Shown here: piece by piece, positions 33,788-43,775 of the stretch | How positions within the stretch are numbered: the first letter of the stretch is position 1 | How the letters are laid out: the number at the start of each line of letters is the position of its first letter | From: Erodium maritimum | Taxonomy: Eukaryota; Streptophyta; Magnoliopsida; Geraniales; Geraniaceae | DNA: 64,000 nt | Reading direction: 5' to 3' | NCBI GenBank assembly: GCA_963921825.1 | Contig: OY997596.1 | Coordinates: forward strand, 14,017,001 to 14,081,000 | Made by a program: the position numbers and the translations under genes | Notes under the pieces: generated by a model | What the model was told of the DNA's origin: nothing | Seen by the model: only the letters and a program-made list of their open reading frames with translations | Database searches by the model: none

Positions 33788-34321
33788 TGATTTTTTTCAC
33801 TGATTGTACAGTTACTTGAACATGTCTTCGTGTGCTGTCGGTTCAAGCACACTTACAGTTTTTCTCCCCTGTTTAACAAAGCTATCATAATTAGGAGTGT
33901 CCATGAACATCTTGTGCAGTTGCTCCTGGGCCAATAGATTCAGAGAGATGAGATTCCAAAATCGCCCTAGGATTCTTTTTCCCCACTCTCACTCTCTTAT
34001 AAAGCTCTCTAACACAACATTATCACCAACAACGCTTTCAACATTTTCATACCCAAATCGGTATCTCCTCTTTGCTTCCATGGACACATTGGTATATTAA
34101 AAGGTGCTTTTATTTAATCCCATATTTAGGAAATGTCGATTTTGTCACCGATCGTACGGTCACTTCCGGCTGACGGACAGTCCCTAGAATTCTTCTTCCC
34201 CACTCATAGCCTCCGACAAAGGCATTGCTCTCACTCACACAACAGAATCACAACGCTTCCAATGTTTTCAAACCCAGATCGGTATCTCTCCTCTCCGTTT
34301 CCGCGTGCTTCCATGGACACT
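33788..34321 (+). promoter_or_regulatory. Duplicated PDC promoter and 5' UTR
   Basis: Two diverged direct copies lie upstream of the gene, about 33788-34096 and 34137-34321. Both have GATTTT..TCAC.GAT.GTAC.GT.ACTT, CTAG(G)ATTCTT, TTCCCCACTC, ACAAC..(T)TCAA.(A/G)TTTTCA, CCCA(A/G)ATCGGTATCTC and TGCTTCCATGGACAC. The distal copy keeps a TATA box (33998-34004). In the proximal copy that place reads CATAGCCTCC, so it has no TATA. The duplication includes the start codon context. Confidence 0.8.
33998..34004 (+). promoter_or_regulatory. TATA box of the distal promoter copy
   Basis: TATAAAG in a CTCTCT context, about 315 bases before the PDC start codon. A transcript starting about 30 bases later would include a 6-codon upstream open frame (34080-34100, M-D-T-L-V-Y-stop). 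That frame is the duplicated copy of the true start region. Confidence 0.5.
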
Positions 34322-35036
34322 CAGATTGGAGCGCTCGACCTTTGCAACAGCGTCGCCTCCCTTACCAACGGCGTCGTCTCTCCGGTTCAGAGCTCCATCC
34401 CCATCTCCGCCACCCTCGGCAGCCACCTGGCTCGCCGCCTCGTCCAGGTCGGTGTCAGCGATGTCTTCAGCGTTCCCGGAGACTTCAACCTCACGCTTCT
34501 CGACCACCTCATCGCCGAGCCCGGCCTCACCAACATCGGCTGCTGCAACGAGCTCAATACTGGCTACGCTGCCGACGGCTACGCCCGCTCGCGTGGTGTC
34601 GGTGCCTGCGTCGTCACTTTCACCGTTGGTGGGCTGAGCGTACTCAACGCCATCGCTGGTGCGTACAGTGAGAACCTCCCCATCATCTGCATTGTTGGAG
34701 GTCCCAACTCCAACGATTTTGGAACCAACCGAATCCTTCATCACACTATTGGCTCGCCCGATTTCTCCCAAGAGCTCAGGTGCTTTCAGACTGTTACTTG
34801 CCACCAGGTAATGATGGGTCCTTTAGATTCCATTTATATTGTCAACCCATTGATCCAATCTGATTATAGATATGATGATCTGCTGATTGTGAGTTCTTTC
34901 CTTTTTCAATTTGGGTATCCTATCAGCAGAATATATGGATTTTTGTTCATGATCTAATGCTGTGGCTAATACCCTTAGTGGGCTATGTTTAGATTTAGTA
35001 TATATTTGATACTGATATGCATTAATTTGGTTCATA

Positions 35037-37080
35037 TAGTAAACAATATCTAATTATGGGAACGCTCTGCACGCGCGAAATAGGTTTGTTCCCAAAACCT
35101 ATCGTCGCCGCCTGTCCCGACTTGGTGCTTTCGGCTTTGGGAGCACTTCTCAATTTCTGATCAACACTAGGGGCGTCTCACTCTTGCGCATCTTAAGTCA
35201 GATTGGGTTCGCCAGTCAGATTGGGTTCGCCGCATCTTTGCGTCTGTCACGGCCGCCGCGTTTTAGCCCGTCCCAGCCGACTCGTATTCTCGGCATCGCC
35301 TTGTGTGTCCCAGACTGCGCACCGTCCAGCCGCCAGGATTGGGTTCGTCACGCACCTGTATCGTCGTCGGCGCCAGGTTTGGGTTCTCGTTCGCCAGCAC
35401 CAGGGATTGGGTCGTGTTTCATCTATGTTGAGCAGTGTTTTTGGTGTATCACGATTCAGACTATGAAATTCTCTACCGTGACTTCACGTCGTCGCCGGAG
35501 CTCCACAACTTCAGTCAATGGTCTGCTATCAGAGGTAACCGCGACGTTAGGATGAATTGTGACGGCGTTGAATCTTGTGTTAGCAATTTCGAAGGGATTG
35601 GTAAAGAACTCTGGTCGTTCAAAGAAGGCTCACTCTTCCGTTAACCAAAAAGCGCCGATAGAGGAGAATGTTCATAGTACCAACCGGAGAAAGAGGACTA
35701 AGAGGAGATCGTCTGGGGGGATGCTACTGGAAAAACTTCTACTGCTGCCAAGGCTTCGGTCGCTGATCCGGTCGCAGGTGTTGTGGATGTTGAGGGCAGC
35801 GTCTCACACTCGGATTCTCGAGCCTTAAGTCTCGGAACTGGCTTGGAGACACAACAGGTCGCTGTAGAGAAGCATTCGATAGCTAACCGCTTTCGCAGGA
35901 CTCACAGGATTGGTAAGTTTGTTGAACAAAAGGATGAAATCTTTGTTCATAGTTTACCTTTCGAGGCGTCGGAAGACTTGACACGCAACGTTTTCAGTCC
36001 ATTTAGTACAGTTGTGTCTGTGAAGGTCTCTAAACGCCCAAATCGAAGTAATCGATATTTCGGTTTTGTACGTTTCGATTCAATTGAGGCAACAACTAAG
36101 GCAGTGGAGGTTATGAATGGTTTTAAACTTAATGGGCACGTGTTGTTTGTTTCCACGGCCTGGCATCGTCGATTGCCCGCTGCTCCGGTGCCGGTTCCAA
36201 ATTCTGGTGTGCTGCCATCGGTAGACTCTATTTCTTGGAATCACCAGAGTGTACACAACGGGTCAGTATTGCAAGTCCATCCCACAGAAGCTGAGTCGCC
36301 GGAGAAGAACTTGGTTCTGGCGGTGATTGGAGTTGGAGATTCGCCGGAGGACTGTGATAGTTCAAAAATCACGTCAGTCCGTGATTCTGGGAATTTGATC
36401 GATGATTGTGATCGTTGCGATCGCGTGGAGATGAAGGCTGCCGAAGATGGTGTAGCTGGGGTTGGGCCTGTCCAAGTCCTGTGTGGGCCTGATACTGTAG
36501 ATGGGTCTAATGCTACACACCATGATATAGAGGGGTCTGGTCCAATTGTGCAGATGGTTGTGTCTGAAATGGTGAATGCTCAGGTGGACGCCGCAACAGT
36601 TCAACCGTCTCCAAAGGTGACCTCGTCGTGGAAGGACGTTCTCGTCAAGAAGCGGGAGAGTTGTCCCCTTAAACATCTAACGGATTTTCACACTTTGTCG
36701 TGCAAGCCGAAGGTCTCTAGAGATCGGGATAGAGTTGTTCGTCCCGTCGACATTGGGAAACAGGTTCAGCAAGTTAGAAATGGAGAAACTCAAATCGTCG
36801 GGTCCTCTCAGGGTCCCGGCGCTTGGACGGTAATCCGAGAGTTGGCTGCCAAGAAGAAGGCCTCGCTGATTGGCCGGTGACGTTTTGACGGGTTTTTTTT
36901 TCTGTTTTCTTTCTCCTTGTTTTTTCTTTTTAAGAAAAGGTTAAGCCTTTTGGTTCCCCTTGTGTTGGAACCCCTCTGTTATTTTGGTTGCTACCCTGCT
37001 TCTCCTTGAATCAGGACTTACCGTTTCCTTTTCTGGATTCGGTCTTATCAATAAATTTTCGAGCTTATCAAAAATAAAAA
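35037..37080 (+). mobile_element. ORF1-only LINE (LINE e) in PDC intron 1
   Basis: Flanks TTGGTTCATA (35027-35036) and TTAGTTCATA (37081-37090) suggest a 10-bp target duplication with one mismatch. The element has a GC-rich leader (35060-35780), one long ORF1 (35783-36880), and a 200-nt tail with AATAAATTTTCGAGCTTAT ending in CAAAAATAAAAA. No ORF2. It has the same orientation as the gene and leaves both splice sites of the intron untouched (donor at 34808, acceptor AG at 37096-37097). Confidence 0.85.
35783..36880 (+). CDS. LINE ORF1 with RRM domain, 365 codons, open
   Basis: An RNA-recognition motif covers about residues 50-125. RNP2 is IFVHSLP and RNP1 is RYFGFVRF, with EVMNGFKLNGHVLFVSTAW closing the fold. 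This RRM-type ORF1 is known from the BNR family of L1 LINEs in beet and relatives; the protein binds LINE RNA to form the transposition particle. The rest is Ser/Val/Asp-rich and ends in a basic SSWKDVLVKKRES...AAKKKASLIGR tail. The frame is intact, unusual among the LINEs here, so this copy could still yield protein. Sequence upstream in the same frame (from about 35715) suggests the true start may lie further 5'. Confidence 0.8.
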   Translation: MDVEGSVSHSDSRALSLGTGLETQQVAVEKHSIANRFRRTHRIGKFVEQKDEIFVHSLPFEASEDLTRNVFSPFSTVVSVKVSKRPNRSNRYFGFVRFDSIEATTKAVEVMNGFKLNGHVLFVSTAWHRRLPAAPVPVPNSGVLPSVDSISWNHQSVHNGSVLQVHPTEAESPEKNLVLAVIGVGDSPEDCDSSKITSVRDSGNLIDDCDRCDRVEMKAAEDGVAGVGPVQVLCGPDTVDGSNATHHDIEGSGPIVQMVVSEMVNAQVDAATVQPSPKVTSSWKDVLVKKRESCPLKHLTDFHTLSCKPKVSRDRDRVVRPVDIGKQVQQVRNGETQIVGSSQGPGAWTVIRELAAKKKASLIGR

Positions 37081-37343
37081 TTAGTTCATACTGATAGGCT
37101 GTGGTGAGTAACTTGGAGGATGCTCACGAGATGATTGATACTGCAATATCAACTGCTTTGAAAGAGAGCAAGCCTATGTATATCAGCATTGCCTGCAACT
37201 TGGTTGGCATTCCTCATCCTACCTTCAGCCGTGACCCTGTTCCGTTTTCACTCAATCCCAAGTAACTTACCTCATCTCTAGTGATTCAGAATATGATTCA
37301 TGATTGATTCTGTTCTAATTATGTGGATTTCACGATACATATT

Positions 37344-37745
37344 TGTTAAAAGTTGATCCAAATTCAATCTAGTTTGTGGCTTGGTTACCAAGCAACCAAA
37401 TTTAGGGAATTGTCTTGCCTTGATTAGCAAGTAATCAATTTAGGGAATTTATGCCATGTTTCCCAAACTGGGTCTTAATTGTGTAGAGATTTTTATTTCC
37501 CTATTTTGTATGAAGTATCGCTACACCACTCCTATAAATACCACCTGTAAGCTGCCATGAGGGATAAGTTGAATCAGTGTAAATCCCCGGCGTTGTGTAA
37601 ACATTCTCCCTATAGTGAAGTTTTGCTGGTTGGCGCCCGTGGTTTTTTCCTCTCCGTTGTTTGGAGGGGTTTTCCACGTTATATCGTTGTGTTCTCCGTT
37701 TTTGGTTTTGATCTATTTCTTTTTATTGCCTATCGTTTTATAACA
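37344..37745 (+). repeat. 5' LTR of Copia A
   Basis: 402 bp, TGTTAAAAGT...TTTTATAACA. A likely promoter lies at CCTATAAATACC. The end reads TTATTGCCTATCGTTTTATA followed by ACA, differing from the 3' LTR at two places. Confidence 0.95.
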
Positions 37746-37789
37746 AGTGGTATCAGAGCCTGGTTGTTCAATCTAGGTTTTCTGACGAT

Positions 37790-40700
37790 ATGACATCATT
37801 GAAATTCGATCTACCGTTGTTGGACTACACAACACGATTTTCTCTGTGGCAAGTAAAGATGCGGGCCGTTCTAGCTCATCCTGACCTTGATGATGCGCTA
37901 GATGGATTCAACAAGAAGGATCCGAAGACGTGGACCGATGAGGAGAAGCGTAAGGATCGTAAAGCTCTATCTCTGATTCATCTTCATCTATCAAATAATA
38001 TTTGGGTTAATTGTTGAAACTTACCCTTATGTATTGGTCACGAACACTATGCTACCCTCCTTTTCAAAATGATTATTGCGCTACCTTATCTATTGGTCAC
38101 GCGATTACGTTAGGAAAAATAGACGGTAAAATGCCGTTTTTTTCCATTCCGTTAGTCATATGACCTCAAGTGTCATATAATGGATGGTAAAATGACGTTT
38201 TTTCCCCTTAAGTATTTGACCTCTATATATTTTATATGTCGCGCGCAGGAGAGAGGAGCTGCAGAGCTGGGACAGGTGTCAGCAGGAGGGGAATTTGGCG
38301 GCTGGAGTGGGCCGGCTAGGACAGTTGGCGGACGCAGGGAGTGCCACGCGGGCAGGGGCGGGGCCGGCGGCTGGGACCCGGACAGATGTCGCGCGCAGGA
38401 GGAAAGGCGGCGCCACGTGTCGCGCCCGGGAGCTCTGGCGGCTGGGCTGGTCGGCGCCACGTGTCTGCTTCTGATGGACTCTTCCCTTTTTGTTCCTTTT
38501 TCGCTATTTTGCTCGCTCCGGCTTCGTTTGAGCTCCGATTGATCTCGTTCTTGCACCAAAAAATTCCTCTTTTCAAGACCTACAAAACAAGACCAGTCAT
38601 GAGTATATTTCGAAGCAACCAAAATCGACCCTCTTGACGGTCCACAAGCACAGAACACCCAAAATACGCCGAAAATCCATCAAAACACCTAACATATCGA
38701 TAAAATCAGTTATTCATGATAAACTAAATATATGATAGAAAATCGGGACTGAAAGTCCTTATAACTCGATAAAAAATGGCTCTTTTATGTGTTAAAATGC
38801 ACCTGCATCACATAGTGTTCGTGACCAATACATAAGAGTAAGTTTCAACAATTAACCCATAATATTTTGCTGGAAGTACTGCTAGAGAAAACTGCAGCAG
38901 CACTTTGGCTCAAACTGGAATCGATCTGCATGTCCAAGGATCTGACCAGTAAGTTGCACGTGAAGATGAAGTTGTTCACACACAAGCTGCAAGATGGTGG
39001 TTCTCTACTCGATCACCTAGCGGTCTTTAAGGAGATCGTTTCTGATTTGCATTCCATGGAGGTAAAGTATGATGATGAAGATCTAGGTCTACTACTCTTA
39101 TGTTCATTGCCTAGTTCTTTTGCAAATTTCCGAGATACCATATTATTGAGCCGCGATGAACTAACTCTTGCGGAAGTTTATGAGGCCCTTCAACAGAGGG
39201 AAAAGATGAAACTTATGGTACAGGGAGAAGGATCATCATCCTCCAAGGGAGAAGCTCTGCAGGTACGTGGGAGGACTGAGCAGAGGAACAACAACTATGG
39301 AAATAAAAATAAGAGCAATAACGGGAGAGGCCGTTCTAAGTCCAAAGGAGGTGACAAGTTCTGCAAGTATTGTAAGAAAACCAATCACACCATTGAAGAT
39401 TGTTATAAGCTTCAGAATAAGGAGAAAAGAAACGGTACGTACAAATCGAAAAACAATTCTGATGGTGATGGTAAGGCCTCCGTTGTTTCCAACGATAATT
39501 CTGATAGTGATTGCTTAGTTGTGTTTGCTGGATGTGTTTCTGCTTATGATGAATGGATACTTGATACTGCCTGTTCATTTCATATCTGTTGTAACAAAGA
39601 CTGGTTCAGTTCTTATAAGTCTTTGCAGAGTGGAGATGTGGTGCGTATGGGAGATGACAACCCACGTGAGATTGTGGGCATAGGCTCCGTTAAGTTCAAG
39701 ATGCATGACGGCATGATACAAACATTGACAGATGTGAGACACGTACCAACCATGGCGAGAAACCTCATCTCTCTCAACACTCTTGACGATGAAGGGTACA
39801 CGTACTCCAGCTCACAGAAAATTCTAAAGGTATCAAAAGGCTCTCTCGTTCACATGATAGGTGATATGAACTCTGCAAGATTATATGTTCTTAGAGGTAG
39901 CACTTTAAATGGTTCTGCTACTGCTGCTGTTATTTCTGATGAACCTAGTAAAACTAATTTGTGGCACAAGCGCCTTGGACATATGAGTGAACAAGGCATG
40001 GCAGAGTTGATCAAGAGAGATTTACTTGATGGCTGCAACATGAGTAAGTTGGATTTTTGTGAGCACTGCATTTTTGGTAAGCACAAGAGAGTTAAATTCA
40101 ATTCTTCCGTTCATACCACTAAAGGGATATTAGATTATGTTCATGCTGATGTTTGGGGTCCTTCCCGAAAAACTTCTCTTGGTGGTGCAAATTACATGCT
40201 TACTATTATTGATGATTACTCTAGAAAAGTGTGGCCTTATTTTCTAAAACATAAATCTGATGTGTTTGATACTTTTAAGAAGTGGAGAGTTATGGTGGAG
40301 AACCAAACCGAGAAGAAGGTAAAAGTGCTTCGTACTGACAATGGCATGGAGTTTTGTTTAAATGATTTTGACAACTATTGTAGCAATGAAGGCATTGTAA
40401 GGCACCACACCATCCCGTCCACGCCTCAACAGAATGGTGTGGCTGAGCCCATGAACCGAACCATCATCTCTAAGGCTCGGTGCATGTTTTCTAAAGCTCG
40501 TATGAGCAGACGTTTTTGGGCTGAAGCAGCCTCCACCGCCTGCTACTTAATAAACAGATCTCCAAGCATTCCACTTGATAAGAAAACTCCCATTGAGGTA
40601 TGGTCTGGTTCACCTGCTGATTATTCACTATTGAGAGTTTTTGGTTGCACTGCTTATGCACACGTTGATAATGGAAAGTTAGAGCCTAGAGCTGTCAAGT

Positions 40701-41191
40701 GTGTGTTTCTTGGTTATGGCTCAGGAGTAAAGGCGTATAAGTTATGGAATCCTGAAACTAAGAGAATTTTGTTGAGCCGAAATGTTGTTTTTAATGAGGG
40801 TGTCATGTTCAATGATAGTTCCTCTATAGATGCCTCTGATGTTCTTGATGTTACTAATTTTTCTGATGATGAGCAACAGAGGATAAGCGTGCAGGTGGAG
40901 CACCTGGGCGAAAAAGTAAATGAGGTTGATGAAAATAATGAAAATGATGACGTTGACGTTCAGCTTACACCACCTGTTTTGCAGCAAACAAATAATTCCA
41001 TTGCTGCTGATAGACCGAGGAGAAACAAAGGTCCTCGCCCTCGTTTAATTGAACAATGTAACGTTGTTCATTATGCTTTGAGTTGTGTTGAACAGGTGGA
41101 GCATGATTATGATAGTCCTGGTGATATGATGAAGCCAGTTCCTGTTGCTAAGTTTGAGCTTTGCTCAAGCTTAGTTGGTATAACTGTTTAG
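37790..41191 (+). CDS. Copia A gag-protease-integrase frame lacking RT and RNase H (split by MULE)
   Basis: Without the 855-bp insertion and one copy of its 9-bp duplication, 37790-41191 is a single open frame of 845 codons. In order: gag (LDYTTRFSLWQVKMRAVL, then a UBN2-type region), a zinc knuckle CKYCKKTNHTIEDC, a Tnt1-type protease site WILDTACSFHIC, and an integrase zinc finger (HKRLGH...CEHC). The DDE core follows, with acids in HADVWGP, RTDNGMEF and GVAEPMNRT (usually ERMNRT). LRVFGCTAYAHV and CVFLGYGSGVKAYKLW follow. It then passes to a short linker and MMKPVPVAKFELCSSL, the usual end of the RNase H part. RT and RNase H are deleted in frame. Confidence 0.9.
38004..38858. mobile_element. 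Mutator-like element (855 bp) in Copia A gag, GC-rich centre
   Basis: A perfect 9-bp target duplication ATAATATTT (37995-38003 and 38859-38867). Inverted ends of 48 bp with one mismatch start GGGTTAATTGTTGAAACTTA and read on to CACGAACACTATG. The centre 38230-38530 is strongly GC-rich, with two GGCGCCACGTGTC copies and GTCGCGCGCAGGA twice, unlike the AT-rich ends. It may be captured DNA. No transposase. Its insertion breaks gag after about 71 codons. Confidence 0.95.
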
Positions 41192-41291
41192 CCCTAGTGG
41201 CTGTTTGGCGCCGAAAGTATTTTTCTTTGTTCGTTCAGGGAGATGTCTACCGTTCCATGCTACAAGGAGGAATTTGTCTCAAGGTGGAGTT

Positions 41292-41693
41292 TGTTAAAAG
41301 TTGATCCAAATTCAATCTAGTTTGTGGCTTGGTTACCAAGCAACCAAATTTAGGGAATTGTCTTGGCTTGATTAGCAAGTAATCAATTTAGGGAATTTAT
41401 GCCATGTTTCCCAAACTGGGTCTTAATTGTGTAGAGATTTTTATTTCCCTATTTTGTATGAAGTATCTCTACACCACTCCTATAAATACCACCTGTAAGC
41501 TGCCATGAGGGATAAGTTGAATCAGTGTAAATCCCCGGCGTTGTGTAAACATTCTCCCTATAGTGAAGTTTTGCTGGTTGGCGCCCGTGGTTTTTTCCTC
41601 TCCGTTGTTTGGAGGGGTTTTCCACGTTATATTGTTGTGTTCTCCGTTTTTGGTTTTGATCTATTTCTTTTTATTTCCTAACGTTTTATAACA
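41292..41693 (+). repeat. 3' LTR of Copia A, touching PDC exon 3
   Basis: 402 bp, same ends as the 5' LTR. The last bases read TTTCCTAACGTTTTATAACA and are followed by G and the PDC exon sequence TAATAAACTGGG. The LTR end plus this G thus forms a pyrimidine-rich stretch, a CTAAC branch-like word and ACAG. Confidence 0.95.
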
Positions 41694-43019
41694 GTAATAA
41701 ACTGGGTTTGGAGGCAGTAGTGGAGGTAGCTGCTGAGTTCTTGAACAAGGCTGTGAAGCCAATCCTAGTGGGTGGACCAAAACTAAGAGTTGAAAAGGCA
41801 GGTGATGCCTTGGTTGAGCTGGCTGATGCTTCTGGCTACCCCCTCGCGGTAATTCAATCAGCAAAGGGTCTTGTGCCGGAGCACCACCCCCATTTCATCG
41901 AGACTTATTGAGGAGTTGTGAGCACCGCCTTCTGTTGCGAGATTGTGGAGTCTGCTGATGCTTACCTTTTCGCCGGACCCGTATTCAATGACTTTACCTC
42001 TGTCGGGTATTCAACCCTTCTCAAGAAAGACAAAGCCATTATTGTGCACCCTGATCGGGTTGTGATTGGCAATGGACCTGCATTTGGTTGTGTCTTTATA
42101 AAGGACTTCCTCAGTGCACTTGCCAAGAAGCTCAAGAGGAACCCTGCTGCTTATGAAAATTACGCTAGGATCTATGTTCCTGAGGGGCATCCTCTCAAGT
42201 CTAAGCCCAAAGAACCTCTGAGGGTCAATGTTCTGTTCCAGCACATACAGAAGATGCTCTCTGGTGAAACTGCTGTGATTGCTGAAGTTGGGGATTCATG
42301 GTTCACTTGCCAGAAACTTAAATTGCCTCGTTATTGCGGGTAAGTGCATTGTTCTCATACACTATTATATTATCTTCAAGTTTATGGTTTTGCCATGTGA
42401 AACTGGGTTTGCAGATATGAGTTCCAAATGCAATATGGATCAATCGGCTGGTCAGTTGGCTCAACTCTAGGATATGCTCAAGCTGCTCCTGAGAAGCGGG
42501 TGATTGCTTGCATTGGTGATGGCAGCTTCCAGGTAAATATTATATGTTTCTTAATGATGGGAAGCTTGTTTCTTAGTACATCGTTTTGTGGATTTTAGGT
42601 CACAGCACAAGATGTCTCAACCATGATTCGATGTGGACAGAAGAGCATCATCTTCCTGATAAACAATGGTTGATACACCATTGAAGTTGTGATACATGAT
42701 GGGCCCTACAATGTGATCAAGAACTGGAACTACACAGGTTTGGTGGATGCAATCCACAATGGAGAAGGCAACTGTTGGACGACTAAGGTATGGTTGTGAA
42801 TAAGATCCAGTCACTTGTTTGAATGGTGTTTCTCAAAGTGTGTTGTTGCAGGTGCGGTGTGAGGAAGAGCTGGTAGATGCAATAGCAATAGCAACGGGGC
42901 CCAAGAAGGACTCATTGTGCTTCATAGAGGTGATTGTTCACAGGGACGATACCAGCAAAGTGACGCTTCCATTTGGCTCAAGGCTCTCTATTGCCAACAA
43001 CCGTCCACCCAATCCTTAG

Positions 43020-43495
43020 TAGATCTCCATTGCTGATTCCTCGGACATGTGTTCAATAATAGAAGTTAGTTTTCCAATTGTTTTTGTCTTGGGGAATCTA
43101 TTTCTACTTATTAACGATTGAATATTTACTGAGTTGTTTTGCTGTCTTGGGCTTATGTGGGGGTAGGTTTTACTAGTGTTTCTTCTTCAGTTTGTTCCTG
43201 ACTTTTGTGAGCAGTCAGTCTTCCTTACGGTGCTAGGTACCGACTGTACTTGGTACTGAATTGTTCTTCTTTTTGCTGTGTTGGTTTTTATTTGGGTTTT
43301 AACTTGGTACAGTCTGAACTGAGTTAAATGTGCTTGTTTTTCTTGTGGGAATTGGTTTTTATTGAGTTCTGGTGGTATATGGGTCTAGTTTTGTCTGGTT
43401 TGGGTGTGTTCTTTAGAGATTTCGGTCGTCTTTTGCCTTTCTCATTTGGATTTTGGTGTTCTCTATTGTTCACCTCCTCCTTTTGGGTTGTCTTT
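43020..43495 (+). other. PDC 3' flank and probable 3' UTR
   Basis: No second gene is seen. TCAATAATAG (about 43053) could act as a weak polyadenylation signal. The stretch is T/G-rich and ends where the Tekay-like LTR starts (43496). The PDC stop lies one codon earlier than usual: plant PDC ends ...NPQ, here ...NP followed by TAG TAG. Confidence 0.5.
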
Positions 43496-43743
43496 TGTAA
43501 GACCGCTCCGGTTAAAAAGGTTTAAGTTTTAATTTTTGTTCGATTGGAACGTCGAGGTTGAAAAACGGGTTGATTTTTTGGAACATTTGCAAAAGAAAAA
43601 GAAAAGAAAAAAAAAAGAAGGGCTGGACCGGACGGACCAGACCCGACCCGAGCCAAGCCCACGTCGACTCAGACCACCACCTGCTTTGGGCCGTGAAGCC
43701 CAACGGTTCGCCGAAGCCCGTTTACATTTCCAGGCCCGCGCTT

Positions 43744-43775
43744 TATAAACCATAATTAGGGTTCATAACCCTAAT
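43744..43775 (+). promoter_or_regulatory. LTR promoter: TATA box next to a telo-box palindrome
   Basis: TATAAA at 43744-43749 is followed by ATTAGGGTT-CAT-AACCCTAAT (43755-43775), a perfect 9+3+9 inverted repeat. Each arm holds a plant telo-box (AACCCTAA). Transcription would begin close to the palindrome's end, just before a CT-rich tract. Confidence 0.55.

Larger units (their letters stand above)
37344..41693 (+). mobile_element. Copia A: non-autonomous Ty1/copia element in PDC
   Basis: Two 402-bp LTRs (37344-37745 and 41292-41693, five differences by eye), a tRNA-Met primer site TGGTATCAGAGC (37748-37759) and a polypurine stretch AAGGTGGAGTT (41281-41291). One long frame encodes gag, protease and integrase only. 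The flanks do not match (ATATT before, GTAAT after), so the target duplication is absent and a flank was deleted. The left flank is PDC intron 2; the right flank is PDC exon 3 without its normal acceptor. An 855-bp Mutator-like element lies in gag. Confidence 0.95.
34313..43019 (+). pseudogene. PDC: Pyruvate decarboxylase (PDC), interrupted and with nonsense codons
   Basis: Pyruvate decarboxylase converts pyruvate to acetaldehyde in the cytosol, the first step of ethanol fermentation, using thiamine diphosphate. Exons are 34313-34807, 37098-37261, about 41695-42339, 42415-42532, 42599-42787 and 42852-43019, with GT-AG borders. Key motifs survive: the catalytic Glu in CCNELN, the HH pair in RILHHTIG, and the cofactor site from GDGSFQ to INNG. 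The end is DDTSK...ANNRPPNP. Nonsense codons lie at 41909-41911 (a conserved Trp, TGG to TGA) and 42671-42673 (after INNG). Intron 1 holds a LINE. A copia element replaces the end of intron 2 and the first codons of exon 3. The start was chosen because MDTQIG..D matches plant PDC N termini. Confidence 0.95.

Noticed and set aside
34133..34312. Extension of PDC exon 1 by 60 in-frame codons to an upstream ATG
   Set aside because: The extension is promoter/5' UTR sequence by comparison with the duplicated upstream copy, and MDTQIG at 34313 matches the usual PDC N terminus.
35783..36880. RRM protein as a host RNA-binding gene
   Set aside because: It sits in an element with a probable target duplication and an A-rich LINE tail, and the RRM type is known from LINE ORF1. 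No introns.
38230..38530. GC-rich block as a CpG-island promoter
   Set aside because: It lies within the inverted ends of a transposable element, and no transcript start or gene follows.
37339..41698. Target duplication for Copia A
   Set aside because: ATATT before and GTAAT after do not match, so none is claimed; a deletion at the right or left flank is more likely.
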